Shown one piece after another: positions 37,354 to 46,733 of a DNA stretch of 64,000 nucleotides; position 1 is the stretch's first letter, and the number at the start of each line of letters is the position of its first letter. The translations under genes and the position numbers were made by a program. Under the pieces are notes generated by a model. The model did no database searches, was not told the origin of the DNA, and saw nothing but the letters and a program-made list of their open reading frames with translations. The DNA comes from Thiothrix winogradskyi. GTDB lineage: Bacteria; Pseudomonadota; Gammaproteobacteria; Thiotrichales; Thiotrichaceae. The DNA lies in contig NZ_CP091244.1 in NCBI RefSeq assembly GCF_021650935.1, positions 3,100,001 through 3,164,000 on the forward strand, in the 5' to 3' direction.

Positions 37354-38631
37354 TCAGGGTTTGAGCGGCTCACTAACGGTAGTGATGCCGTTAGCTTGCA
37401 GGTCTTCCAAAGTACTACCATCGAATCCGGCACGAATCATTCTGCCCTTGGTCAAATCGCCACTGGCAAGCGCAAGCAGCATGTAACCATCACCGCCATT
37501 CAACTTAATCAGGTTTTTAGTGCCTGCAACTTCTTCGACAGGTACTGTTCCCTCATCATACTTACCACCACATTTATCACGCAATGTAGCCGTCGTACCA
37601 CTGAAGGAAATCGTCATGGCACTGCAATGTGTATTGCCTGTCATGTCAAAACTGATGTGTTTGCCATTCAATGCCGCCAGCGTCAACGGCTTAGCTTTGT
37701 GGAATTCAATCAAATCACCATTAGTGGTATCCGTTGTGTTTTCGGCAAACACGTCGATGGTGTCACCATCTTGGCTAATTTTGTGGAGCTTGAATTGATT
37801 ACTGTTGCCGTCTTCGGTGAAGCTCACCAGCAATTGACCGCTGTTTAATTGCCAAGTGCCTACGCTTTGGACGAGATCTTCGTTGTCAAAATGATTCATG
37901 ATGGTAAATGTCCCATCAGAATTGAACAGGGTTAGGTCAAGGGTTTGTTCACCCTCCTCAGCCATTACCGTACCGGAAATTTCGCTGGTCTCCCAAGGCG
38001 TAGAGCCGACAGCGTTGTAAACGTGTTTAGCGGCAGCTTCTTCCGTCACCATCGCTTGGTTCACCAATGCAACTTGGCTGTCGGTTTGGATTTGCGTCAA
38101 TGTGGCAGTATCCAAAATGGTTTCTAAGCATTTAACTCTATGACAATCACCATCTTTAGCGATCAATGCTGCTAGATCGGTTTTGACCGTAGCACTCAAT
38201 TTGATCTTGGATACGTCGATTAAATCAGGGTTAGGGTCGGTATCCATCGTTTGCAGGAATTGGGCAATGTAGACTTCAGTGGAAATCAGCGTGATGGGCA
38301 GTTTGGCTTGTGCCTTGGCAGAACCGAGTTCTACACCATCAAGGCTGAAGGTGACGGTTTCGCCCGTGATGTAATTGAATTCGCCCTTGTCGTTGGTCAC
38401 GCCGCTTTGGGTGGCGGTTTTGTAGGTCAAGCCTTTGACTGGCGCATCAATGAACACGCCAGTTTTGAGGCTGGTATCTGGTGTTACTGGAGTGGTAACA
38501 ATCGGTGAGGTATCGCCAGTATCACCTGTCGCTGGCGTGGAACTACCACCGCCACAAGCAGACAATAGCGTAAGGCTGGAAAGTAACAGCGTGGTGGATG
38601 CCAAGGTGGTAAGGCGTGATGGATGTGTCAT
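37354..38631 (-). CDS. Lipoprotein of unknown function
   Basis: 425 residues from the ATG at 38631, chosen because the protein then starts with a lipoprotein signal ending in the lipobox LLSACGGG. A Ser/Thr/Pro linker follows, then an extracellular beta-rich domain beginning GVFIDAPVKGLTYKTATQSG, a motif common at the start of surface lipoproteins with a short beta domain. The C-terminal half has EISGTVMAEEGEQTLDLTLF and a DGSTLEDLQANGI end. No enzyme motif is recognised. Confidence 0.75.
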   Translation of the reverse strand: MTHPSRLTTLASTTLLLSSLTLLSACGGGSSTPATGDTGDTSPIVTTPVTPDTSLKTGVFIDAPVKGLTYKTATQSGVTNDKGEFNYITGETVTFSLDGVELGSAKAQAKLPITLISTEVYIAQFLQTMDTDPNPDLIDVSKIKLSATVKTDLAALIAKDGDCHRVKCLETILDTATLTQIQTDSQVALVNQAMVTEEAAAKHVYNAVGSTPWETSEISGTVMAEEGEQTLDLTLFNSDGTFTIMNHFDNEDLVQSVGTWQLNSGQLLVSFTEDGNSNQFKLHKISQDGDTIDVFAENTTDTTNGDLIEFHKAKPLTLAALNGKHISFDMTGNTHCSAMTISFSGTTATLRDKCGGKYDEGTVPVEEVAGTKNLIKLNGGDGYMLLALASGDLTKGRMIRAGFDGSTLEDLQANGITTVSEPLKP

Positions 38632-38835
38632 GAGTATTCCCCAAGTTACGGATAGAAAAAAGCCCACTGTCACTGTCAGCCGTATGTGACAACAACATAA
38701 TACGACTGTAACAGAAGATAAGTAATGACCGGTTTACATCGCAAAAATTTTTATTGAAAAATATAAGAATTAATAATCTTGCAATTTCCTCAAAGCTTTG
38801 CCAGCCTTACCGCTTTACTCCTACAAGCGATGGTT

Positions 38836-39702
38836 ATGAACCCGTTTTCTCACATCGGTCTGTTTACCAAACCCAACGATACCCGCGTTGACAAGACACT
38901 GTTCCAGTTGCACGAATTCCTTCTGGAACGCGGTTATCACGTCCATTGCGACCGCGATGCAGGCATTATTTTAGGTTTGCCCACCCTGCCATCCGACATG
39001 CTGGCTCGCAGTATTGATCTTGCGATTGTCGTGGGTGGTGATGGTACTTTACTCGCCACCGGACGCTTACTCGCCGATCATGAAGTTCCCCTGATTGGTA
39101 TCAACTTGGGGCGATTGGGTTTTCTGGTCGATATTTCCCCTGACGAAATGCTCACCCAATTGGAGCAAATGTTAGCGGGGCAATACAAAGAAGAAGCCCG
39201 TTTCGTGCTCCACGCCGACGTTATTCGTGAAGATGAAATCATCGGCAGCGGCGAAGCACTCAACGACGTGGTGCTGCATGTGCGCAATGAGGTACGCATG
39301 ATCGAATTCACCACCCGCATTGACGGCTATTTTGTCAATACCCAACGCGCCGACGGCATTATCATTACCACGCCCACCGGTTCAACCGCCTACGCACTTT
39401 CCAGTGGCGGTCCGATTCTGCACCCTGCCCTGCAAGCCTTGGCACTGGTGCCGATTTGCCCGCATACCCTGAGCGATCGCCCGTTGGTGATCAGCAATCA
39501 AAGCGTCATCGACATTCAATTGTGCGAAGACCGCGATATTCCCGCCCGCGTCTCTTTCGATGGGCATAACAATATTGAACTGGAATCCGGCGATGCCTTG
39601 CGCATTCATACCCGCCCGGAAAAAGTGCGGTTATTACACCCACAAGGCTATGATTACTACCATATTTTGCGTGAAAAACTGCATTGGGGAGTGCAACCGT
39701 AA
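38836..39702 (+). CDS. nadK: NAD kinase
   Basis: Phosphorylates NAD+ to NADP+ in the cytosol. About 288 residues. The motif VVGGDGTLLATGRLL (GGDG, about residues 60-75) and TPTGSTAYALSSGGPILHP (about 178-197) are diagnostic. The start is uncertain: ATGs at 38830 and 38836 are adjacent, and MNPFSHIGLFTKPND fits the family. recN follows after 3 bases, the common gammaproteobacterial order. Confidence 0.95.
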   Translation: MNPFSHIGLFTKPNDTRVDKTLFQLHEFLLERGYHVHCDRDAGIILGLPTLPSDMLARSIDLAIVVGGDGTLLATGRLLADHEVPLIGINLGRLGFLVDISPDEMLTQLEQMLAGQYKEEARFVLHADVIREDEIIGSGEALNDVVLHVRNEVRMIEFTTRIDGYFVNTQRADGIIITTPTGSTAYALSSGGPILHPALQALALVPICPHTLSDRPLVISNQSVIDIQLCEDRDIPARVSFDGHNNIELESGDALRIHTRPEKVRLLHPQGYDYYHILREKLHWGVQP

Positions 39703-39705
39703 GCC

Positions 39706-41376
39706 ATGCTGACACATATCCACATCCGCGACTTTGCGATTATCGACACGCTGGAACTCGAACTGCATTCCGGCATGACTGCCTTAACCGGCGAAACCGG
39801 CGCGGGCAAATCCATCCTGCTGGATGCCATCGGTTTAGTGCTTGGCGATAAAGCCGACAGCAGCACAGTACGCCACGGTGCAGACAAAGCCGAAATCACC
39901 CTGAGCGTCGACATTACCCAAACCCCTTCCGCCCGCGTGTGGCTGGAAGCGCAAGGCATGGAAGGCGCGGATGACACCTGCATCCTCCGCCGCGTCATTT
40001 CCACGCAAGGCAAATCACGCGCTTGGATCAACGGCTCCCCCGCCAACCTCACCCAATTGCGCGAACTCGGCGAACAACTGGTCGACATCCACGGTCAGCA
40101 CGAACACCAGTCGCTGATGAAAAAAGACGCGCAACGTCAAATGCTGGATGCCTTCGCCGACAACGATACCTTGTTGGAGAACACCCGTCGCGCTTGGTCG
40201 GCATGGAAAAAACTGCACGAGCGCGTCACTCTCATCAGCAGTCAAAACCAGCAGCACCAAGAACGCATCGACTTATTGCGTTTCCAGTCGCAAGAACTCG
40301 AAACCCTCGCCGTGCAACCCAACGAAGCCGAGCAGCTTGACGACGAACTCAACCGCCTCGCCAATGCCGAACAACTCCGTAGCACTGCCGCGCAAGGTTA
40401 CGCACAACTCTACGATGACGAACCCTCGCTGTATTCCGTCTTGGGTCGCCTGATCCACGATCTTGCCCAACAAGTGCGCGTCGATGCACAGTTGGAACCG
40501 TCACTGGAATTGCTCACCAGCGCCCAAATTCAACTGCAAGAAGCCGCTGCACAATTGCGCAATTACGCCGAAAGCCTCGATATTGACCCCGAACGTCTGC
40601 AAGCAGTCGAAAATCGCATTGCCGACATTCGCAGCCTTGCCCGCAAATACCGTACCGAACCGGCTGAACTCCCCGCCCGTTTAGCTCAAATCCAGCAAGA
40701 ACTGGCGCAACTTGGCAGCGACGATTACGACCTCGACGCGCTCGAACAACAGTTACAAGCAGCAACGACAAGCTATCAAAAACAAGCCGGTTTGCTGAGT
40801 CAAGCACGTCAACAAGCCGCGCAACAACTTTCCGCAGGGGTTTCGCAAGCCATGCAACAACTCGGAATGCAGGGCGGCAAATTCGCGATTCAAGTGGTTC
40901 ACGATGCCACCAACGCTTTTCAGGCGACCGGCATGGATAGCATCGACTTCACCGTCAGCGCTAATCCCGGTCAACCCTTGAAACCACTGATGAAAGTCGC
41001 ATCCGGCGGCGAACTGTCACGTATCAGCCTCGCGATTCAAATGATTGCCGCGCAAAAAGTCACCCTGCCCGCGTTGATTTTCGACGAAGTGGATACTGGC
41101 ATTGGTGGTGGAATTGCCGAAGTGGTTGGCAAACAACTCCGCAGCCTCGGCACGAATCGGCAAGTATTGTGTGTGACACATTTACCACAAGTTGCCTCGC
41201 AAGCGCACCAACACTACAAAGTCACCAAGATCAAAGGCACAGAACAAACCACTACCGGTATCGAGCATCTCACTCGTGCACAACGGGTGGAAGAAGTGGC
41301 ACGAATGATTGGTGGGGTCGAAATTACGCCAGCAACACGAGCGCTGGCAGAGGAGATGCTTACAACTGGTTCCTAA
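39706..41376 (+). CDS. recN: DNA repair protein RecN
   Basis: A 556-residue SMC-like ATPase for double-strand-break repair. Walker A is LTGETGAGKSILLDAIGL (about 27-44). The ABC signature is ASGGELSRISLAIQM and Walker B is LIFDEVDTGIGGGIAEVVG, with long coiled-coil arms between (about 155-370). It is intact and full length. Its last 17 bases overlap the convergent DUF523/DUF1722 gene. Confidence 0.96.
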   Translation: MLTHIHIRDFAIIDTLELELHSGMTALTGETGAGKSILLDAIGLVLGDKADSSTVRHGADKAEITLSVDITQTPSARVWLEAQGMEGADDTCILRRVISTQGKSRAWINGSPANLTQLRELGEQLVDIHGQHEHQSLMKKDAQRQMLDAFADNDTLLENTRRAWSAWKKLHERVTLISSQNQQHQERIDLLRFQSQELETLAVQPNEAEQLDDELNRLANAEQLRSTAAQGYAQLYDDEPSLYSVLGRLIHDLAQQVRVDAQLEPSLELLTSAQIQLQEAAAQLRNYAESLDIDPERLQAVENRIADIRSLARKYRTEPAELPARLAQIQQELAQLGSDDYDLDALEQQLQAATTSYQKQAGLLSQARQQAAQQLSAGVSQAMQQLGMQGGKFAIQVVHDATNAFQATGMDSIDFTVSANPGQPLKPLMKVASGGELSRISLAIQMIAAQKVTLPALIFDEVDTGIGGGIAEVVGKQLRSLGTNRQVLCVTHLPQVASQAHQHYKVTKIKGTEQTTTGIEHLTRAQRVEEVARMIGGVEITPATRALAEEMLTTGS

Positions 41377-42325
41377 GCATTAACTCTTTAGGGTGCGGGT
41401 TCAGGTAATGCTGACGTTCAATATACGGTTGCGGATGTCGCCGGAAATGGTGTTTCAACAAAGTAATCGGTACCACTAAGGGTACATAGCCGTGCCGGTA
41501 TTGGTGAATGGTTTCCAGCATTTCCTGCCGGTCTGCCGCATCAATACAACCTTTCAGATAGCCCATCAAATGCATCAGCACGTTGGCGTGTTGCCCGCGT
41601 GTTACCCGTTTTTCTAACGCTGTCATGAGTAAACGAAAATAAGCAGCCGCCAGTGCGGGGAAATCCTCCGCCCGCCCGACTTGAGCGACCATTTGCCCCA
41701 ACTCACGAGCAATATCCTGATCGTGTGCCATAAGCACGTATTTATGATCGGAATGGAAATCAACCAAAGCACCCGGCGTTAACCCCGCCGCTAATAACTG
41801 TTGCCAACGGTAATACACAAAAATCCGCCCGATGAAATTTTCCCGCAGTACCGGGTCACACAAGCGCCCTTCTTCCTCAATCGGTAACAAGGGAAAGGTT
41901 GCACGTAAGGCTTGCGCAAAAATACCCACACCATCACGTTCCGGTGGCGTATTGGGTTTTGCCAGCGAATACACTTTGACCCGCTCCATGCCGCAACTGG
42001 GGGAGTTTTTTTTCAGGATATACCCATGAATCCCCTGCAATTGCGGCACGGCAGTGTCGATATAACGCGCCAACGCCTCGGTATGGTCAATAGTGGCATC
42101 TTTGGTATTCACCGCACGTAATGAACCGTCTTTACGCATCAAATGCAGGGTTGGGCGCGGCACACCTAACCCCGCCCCCACTTCCGGGCAGAGTGGCACA
42201 AAATCAAAGTACAAACCCAGTGTGCCGGTAATATAACCGTCATGCTTATGTCCGCCATCAAAGCGCACTTTCTGACCTAGTAGGCAGGCGCTGATCCCAA
42301 TTTTTATTTTGTCTTCATGCTGCAT
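41360..42325 (-). CDS. DUF523 and DUF1722 (YbgA-type) fusion protein
   Basis: 321 residues. The N-terminal DUF523 (KIGISACLLGQKVRFDGGHK, with conserved cysteines including the one in SPSCGMERVKVY) is followed by DUF1722 (about residues 180-310, FHSDHKYVLMAHDQ, LMHLMGYLKGC, YRHGYVPLVVPITLLKHH). The architecture is common in proteobacteria, and the function is not established. DUF523 has been linked to stress and DUF1722 to photolyase neighbours, but no photolyase is seen here. The ATG overlaps the stop of the glutathione-peroxidase-like gene. Confidence 0.88.
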   Translation of the reverse strand: MQHEDKIKIGISACLLGQKVRFDGGHKHDGYITGTLGLYFDFVPLCPEVGAGLGVPRPTLHLMRKDGSLRAVNTKDATIDHTEALARYIDTAVPQLQGIHGYILKKNSPSCGMERVKVYSLAKPNTPPERDGVGIFAQALRATFPLLPIEEEGRLCDPVLRENFIGRIFVYYRWQQLLAAGLTPGALVDFHSDHKYVLMAHDQDIARELGQMVAQVGRAEDFPALAAAYFRLLMTALEKRVTRGQHANVLMHLMGYLKGCIDAADRQEMLETIHQYRHGYVPLVVPITLLKHHFRRHPQPYIERQHYLNPHPKELMLRNQL

Positions 42326-42903
42326 TATGGCAAATTCGCTTCAATTAATTTCACCAATTTATCACTTTGCGGGGTCACAAAGCTGGAAAAACTGCCGATT
42401 AACTCGCCCTTGGTGTTCAACACGTATTTGTGGAAATTCCAACCGGGGTGTTCGCCTGCCATTTCCCCTAATACTTTATACAGCGGCGAAGCGTTCTTTT
42501 TAAGTACTTGGGTTTTCTCAAACATGGGGAATTTGACCCCATAGGTCAGCTCGCAGAAATCCTTAATCTCTTTTTCTGAACCGGGGTCTTGTCCGGCGAA
42601 ATCATTGGAGGGGAACCCCAGCACCACCAAACCACGGTCTTTGTAATCGCTGTACAATTTCTCCAACCCCTCAAACTGCGGGGTGAAGCCACACTTGCTT
42701 GCCGTATTCACCATAATGACAACTTTGCCCTTGTAGGCTTCACATAAATTAACCGTTTTATCCGAACCCAATTCACGTAAGGTGAAATTCAGCGCCGCTG
42801 GGCAACCATTGTCGGTGGCAGGCCCTGCCACGGGTTCAGCCAGTGCATTGCTGGCGGCAAACAAACTGATTGCCAAACCGAAAAGTTGCTTAATCATGAT
42901 CAT
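42325..42903 (-). CDS. Glutathione-peroxidase-family protein, exported
   Basis: About 192 residues. The ATGs at 42903 and 42897 are both possible and give a signal peptide ending SNALA-EP. The thioredoxin-fold peroxidase core has VVIMVNTASKCGFTPQFEGLE (peroxidatic Cys), LVVLGFPSNDFAGQDPGS (Gln) and a WNFHKYVLN tryptophan. It reduces peroxides, with glutathione or thioredoxin as donor, here probably in the periplasm. A longer upstream frame lacks a good start and was not used. Confidence 0.88.
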   Translation of the reverse strand: MIMIKQLFGLAISLFAASNALAEPVAGPATDNGCPAALNFTLRELGSDKTVNLCEAYKGKVVIMVNTASKCGFTPQFEGLEKLYSDYKDRGLVVLGFPSNDFAGQDPGSEKEIKDFCELTYGVKFPMFEKTQVLKKNASPLYKVLGEMAGEHPGWNFHKYVLNTKGELIGSFSSFVTPQSDKLVKLIEANLP

Positions 42904-43082
42904 CTGCTCTCTTTCATAGTGGTAAATACAAGTATTGTCCCACCTTTGTCGCACTTCTGTTAAATAGCTACAAGCAAATAAGGGGAAAATAACCGTATGC
43001 GCCAATGCAGAATAACAGTCGCCCTCAACAAAACAGCTTTGTATAATCGCCGCTTTGTTAGCCGATGATGTGACCAAACCTG

Positions 43083-44123
43083 ATGGAAAACCGTGACTTT
43101 CTCGCCGAATGGCATCCCCAATGGGGCGTTTTACTGGCATGGCCGCACCCAGACACCGACTGGGCAGACAATATGGACGCTGCCGAAACCTGTTACGCCG
43201 AAATCGTCAGTGCCATCAGCCACCGCGAAAACGTGTTATTGCTCTGTCACGATGCACCGCATCAGGCACATATTGCCGCCGTATTAAGCACGCAAACCTA
43301 CCGACCAGAACGGGTACATTTCGTGCAAATTCCTTACAACGATACGTGGGCGCGGGATTTTGGGTTTATTACCGTCATGGAAAATGGTAAACCGCTGTTG
43401 CTGGATTTCACCTTCAACGCTTGGGGCGGCAAATTCGGCGCGGAACAAGACAACGCAGTCAATCAGCAACTCGCCGCACTCCCCTTGCTTCAACACAATG
43501 CATTGGAAGCACATACACTGGTGATGGAAGGCGGCAGCCTCGAAACGGATGGACAAGGCACGTTGCTGACTACGGAAATTTGCCTGCTCAACCCTAACCG
43601 CAACCCAACACTGGATAGAACCGCAATCGAAGCCGAATTGCGCCAAACACTCGGTGTTACCCGCATTTTATGGCTGGCACACGGGCATTTGGAAGGCGAT
43701 GATACCGATGCACACATCGACACGCTGGCACGCTTTGCTGACGCTGGCAGTATCGTGTACATGAGTTGCACAGATTCAGCCGATTCGCATTACTCCGCGT
43801 TGCAAGCGATGCAAGCGGAATTGCAAGCCTTGCGCCAAGCCAATGGAGAACCGTATCGACTGTTCCCGATCCCCATGCCAGCAGCGATTTACGAAGAAGG
43901 GCGGCGTTTGCCCGCGAGTTACGTCAACTTTCTGATTATTAATGGTGCGGTATTGTTACCTGTGTATGCCGATGAATGTTTTGATCCGGTCGCCATTGAG
44001 CAAATGCAAGCGGCGTTCCCACAGCATGAAATTATCCCGATTGATTGCCGCGCATTGATTGCCCAAAACGGCAGTCTCCACTGTATCACCATGCAAATTC
44101 CGCAAGAGGTCGTTAACGTATGA
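43083..44123 (+). CDS. aguA: Agmatine deiminase
   Basis: Converts agmatine to N-carbamoylputrescine plus ammonia. 346 residues of the peptidyl-arginine-deiminase fold. Catalytic and substrate motifs are YNDTWARDFGFI, VMEGGSLETDGQG, HGHLEGDDTDAHIDTLARF (His/Asp) and the C-terminal NGSLHCITMQIP (nucleophilic Cys). The last bases overlap the aguB start (ATGA), so both enzymes are made together. Confidence 0.94.
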   Translation: MENRDFLAEWHPQWGVLLAWPHPDTDWADNMDAAETCYAEIVSAISHRENVLLLCHDAPHQAHIAAVLSTQTYRPERVHFVQIPYNDTWARDFGFITVMENGKPLLLDFTFNAWGGKFGAEQDNAVNQQLAALPLLQHNALEAHTLVMEGGSLETDGQGTLLTTEICLLNPNRNPTLDRTAIEAELRQTLGVTRILWLAHGHLEGDDTDAHIDTLARFADAGSIVYMSCTDSADSHYSALQAMQAELQALRQANGEPYRLFPIPMPAAIYEEGRRLPASYVNFLIINGAVLLPVYADECFDPVAIEQMQAAFPQHEIIPIDCRALIAQNGSLHCITMQIPQEVVNV

Positions 44124-45007
44124 GTCGTCCTGTCACCGTTGCAGTGGTGCAACATAGTAATACAGCGGATTACACCGCCAATCTGGAACAGAGCATCGCG
44201 GGAATTCGCCGTGCTGCCGCGCAAGGCGCACAGTTGGTGATGTTGCAGGAATTGCATACTGGGCTGTATTTCTGCCAAGTCGAAGACACCGATTACTTTG
44301 ACCTTGCCGAAACCATCCCCGGCCCTAGCACCGACACCTTGGGCAAACTCGCCGCCGAATTGGGTATTGTGATTGTGTGCTCCTTGTTTGAAAAACGCGC
44401 TACGGGTTTGTATCACAACACCGCCGTGGTGCTGGATACCGATGGCAGCATTGCAGGGAAATACCGCAAAATGCACATCCCCGATGACCCCGGTTATTAC
44501 GAAAAATTCTACTTTACCCCCGGCGATCTGGGTTTCACCCCAATTAAAACCAGCTTGGCAACGTTAGGTGTGCTGGTTTGTTGGGATCAGTGGTATCCCG
44601 AAGCGGCACGGCTGATGGCACTCGCGGGCGCAGAATTGCTGCTCTACCCCACTGCGATTGGCTGGAACCCGCAAGATACGCCGGAAGAACAAGCACGGCA
44701 GCGCGAAGCGTGGATTACGATTCAACGTTCGCACGCCGTTGCCAACAATATTCCGGTATTAAGCGCAAATCGCATTGGCTTTGAAGGCGACCCCAGCGGG
44801 CAAACCGCAGGCAGTCAATTTTGGGGGTCGAGCATGATTGTCGGCTGGCAAGGCGAATTGCTAGCACAAGCCGATACCACCAACCCTACCGAACTGGTCC
44901 TCACGCTGGATTTAGACCGCATTGAGCAAGTCAGACGTTGGTGGCCTTACCTGCGTGATCGGCGGATTGATGCGTATGCCGACTTGGTACGCCGCTATCG
45001 CGATTGA
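44120..45007 (+). CDS. aguB: N-carbamoylputrescine amidase
   Basis: Hydrolyses N-carbamoylputrescine to putrescine, CO2 and ammonia, completing the agmatine route to putrescine. 295 residues, nitrilase superfamily. The Glu-Lys-Cys triad is in VMLQELHTGLYF, GKYRKMHIPDDPGYYEK and LGVLVCWDQWYPEAAR. It overlaps aguA by 4 bases. Confidence 0.94.
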   Translation: MSRPVTVAVVQHSNTADYTANLEQSIAGIRRAAAQGAQLVMLQELHTGLYFCQVEDTDYFDLAETIPGPSTDTLGKLAAELGIVIVCSLFEKRATGLYHNTAVVLDTDGSIAGKYRKMHIPDDPGYYEKFYFTPGDLGFTPIKTSLATLGVLVCWDQWYPEAARLMALAGAELLLYPTAIGWNPQDTPEEQARQREAWITIQRSHAVANNIPVLSANRIGFEGDPSGQTAGSQFWGSSMIVGWQGELLAQADTTNPTELVLTLDLDRIEQVRRWWPYLRDRRIDAYADLVRRYRD

Positions 45008-45151
45008 GCCAAAGTCAATAAAATTTTTATCAAAAACAAAATTTCCTCTATAAATGTGAACCTGCTCACATCACAATACGACTAATGAGCGCAATAATAT
45101 ATCTTATTATAGAGCGTTGGGCTGGTTAGAACACCAATAGAGGAACTTATC

Positions 45152-45412
45152 ATGTGCAAAGTTGTTGCATTAGGGGCATTATTTATTGCAACCTCACTCG
45201 CTGCGTCACCGGTTGATGCTCGTCTGAAACATCACCCGATGGCGCAAGACACCACTCACACCGCCTTTGAATTGCCTTACTTGTACGAAAAATTGCGTAC
45301 TTTATTAGGTAACAGGCTTTACCAAGATTTATTGAAAAATGACGAATTCATCGTTTTACAGGATTTGGTCATGACCCATTTGGAGAATCACTACCCCGTA
45401 GTGGCAAAATAA
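45152..45412 (+). CDS. Small exported protein of unknown function
   Basis: 86 residues. A GAGG site lies about 7 bases before the ATG. A signal peptide (VVALGALFIATSLAASPVDA) is followed by a short helical mature part with LPYLYEKLRTLLGNRLYQDLL. The 144-bp gap upstream holds an AT-rich stretch suited to a promoter. No family recognised. Confidence 0.6.
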   Translation: MCKVVALGALFIATSLAASPVDARLKHHPMAQDTTHTAFELPYLYEKLRTLLGNRLYQDLLKNDEFIVLQDLVMTHLENHYPVVAK

Positions 45413-45438
45413 AAGGGGCAAGAAACCTCTCGCCCCTT
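45405..45438 (-). terminator. Terminator between the small exported gene and the aminotransferase
   Basis: AAGGGGC and GCCCCTT pair with a 12-base loop. On the minus strand the stem is followed by TTTTATTTTG, so it fits the end of the aminotransferase transcript (stop at 45463). It could also work less well on the plus strand. Confidence 0.7.
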
Positions 45439-45462
45439 CTCAGCAGTGCATTTATTCGCCGG

Positions 45463-46638
45463 TTAAACGGAGGCGATACGCCCCAAAGCACTCTCCAGAT
45501 TCGCCATGCTGGTCGCAAAAGAAATACGGATGTGCCCCTCCAGACCAAACGCTGAACCAGGCACCACCGCCACACCGGTTTTATCCAGCAAATAGCTGGC
45601 AAGCGCGGTATCGTTTTCCAACCCCAAACGTTGGATCATGCCTTCTACATTCGGAAAACTGTAGAACGTGCCGTCGGCTGGCAAACATTCCACCCCATCC
45701 ATTGCATTAAAAGCTTTCACCACAAACGCGTGGCGCTGTTCAAACGCGCTGACCATCGTCTGAATGAAGCTCTGATCGCCGTCCAAAGCGACCACTGCCG
45801 CGTATTGCGAAATCGAGGTAGGGTTCGAGGTGCTTTGCGACTGAATAATATTCATCGCCTGAATCAGCTTTTCCGGGCCACCAGCATAACCAATCCGCCA
45901 CCCGGTCATGGCATACGCTTTGGAAACCCCGTTCAGCACAATGGTACGCGCGTACAAATCCGGGCAAACATTCAGAATATTGACAAACTTTCTGCCTTCA
46001 AACAGTACATGTTCGTACATATCGTCAGTCGCAATCAAAACCTGGGGATGACGCCGCAATACCTCGCCGAGTGCTGCTAATTCTTCACCTGTATACGCCA
46101 CCCCAGTCGGGTTTGAAGGGCTATTGATCACAAATAAGCGGGTTTTCGGGGTAATCGCCGCCTCTAATTGAGCGGCTGATAACTTGAAGTTGTCTGCCTG
46201 ACCCGCAGCAACAATGACTGGCACTGCGTCAGCCAATAACACCATATCGGGGTACGATACCCAATATGGCGCAGGAATAATCACTTCGTCCCCCGCATTC
46301 AGCAGCGCTTGGCACAGGTTATAAAAACTCTGCTTGCCACCGCACGACACCAAAATCTGTTTTGGGGTGAAATCCAAACCGTTATCACGTTTGAATTTAC
46401 GGATAATAGCCTGCTTCAACGCAGGTGTGCCGTCTACTGCCGTGTAGCGGGTTTCGCCTTTTTGGATGGCTTCGATGCCCGCCTGTTTAATGTGATCGGG
46501 AGTATCAAAATCGGGTTCACCTGCCCCCAAACCGATAATATCGCGGCCTGATGCTTTAAGCTGAGCTGCCAATGCCGTGATGGCAAGTGTAGGCGAAGGT
46601 TTGACGCGCCCAACGCGCTGTGAAAGTTGTATATCCAC
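45463..46638 (-). CDS. Aspartate aminotransferase (class I, Ib type)
   Basis: Transfers the amino group between aspartate and 2-oxoglutarate using PLP. About 391 residues. The start is unclear: GTG at 46638 (VDIQLSQRVGRV) or TTG at 46647; neither has a strong ribosome site. Motifs: LGAGEPDFDTPDHI (N-terminal), INSPSNPTGVAYTGEEL, the PLP lysine in LNGVSKAYAMTGWRIGYAGG (about residue 235) and the substrate Arg in GHIRISFATS. The exact substrate range (aspartate or prephenate) cannot be read from sequence. Confidence 0.92.
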   Translation of the reverse strand: MDIQLSQRVGRVKPSPTLAITALAAQLKASGRDIIGLGAGEPDFDTPDHIKQAGIEAIQKGETRYTAVDGTPALKQAIIRKFKRDNGLDFTPKQILVSCGGKQSFYNLCQALLNAGDEVIIPAPYWVSYPDMVLLADAVPVIVAAGQADNFKLSAAQLEAAITPKTRLFVINSPSNPTGVAYTGEELAALGEVLRRHPQVLIATDDMYEHVLFEGRKFVNILNVCPDLYARTIVLNGVSKAYAMTGWRIGYAGGPEKLIQAMNIIQSQSTSNPTSISQYAAVVALDGDQSFIQTMVSAFEQRHAFVVKAFNAMDGVECLPADGTFYSFPNVEGMIQRLGLENDTALASYLLDKTGVAVVPGSAFGLEGHIRISFATSMANLESALGRIASV

Positions 46639-46733
46639 TGAAACCAACCGTATTACGTGTTATCCATAAACTCGGCAAGCGTTACTCGTTGCCGTACCTG
46701 TATACCTATTTTGCGGTGGGTAATGTTACTGCA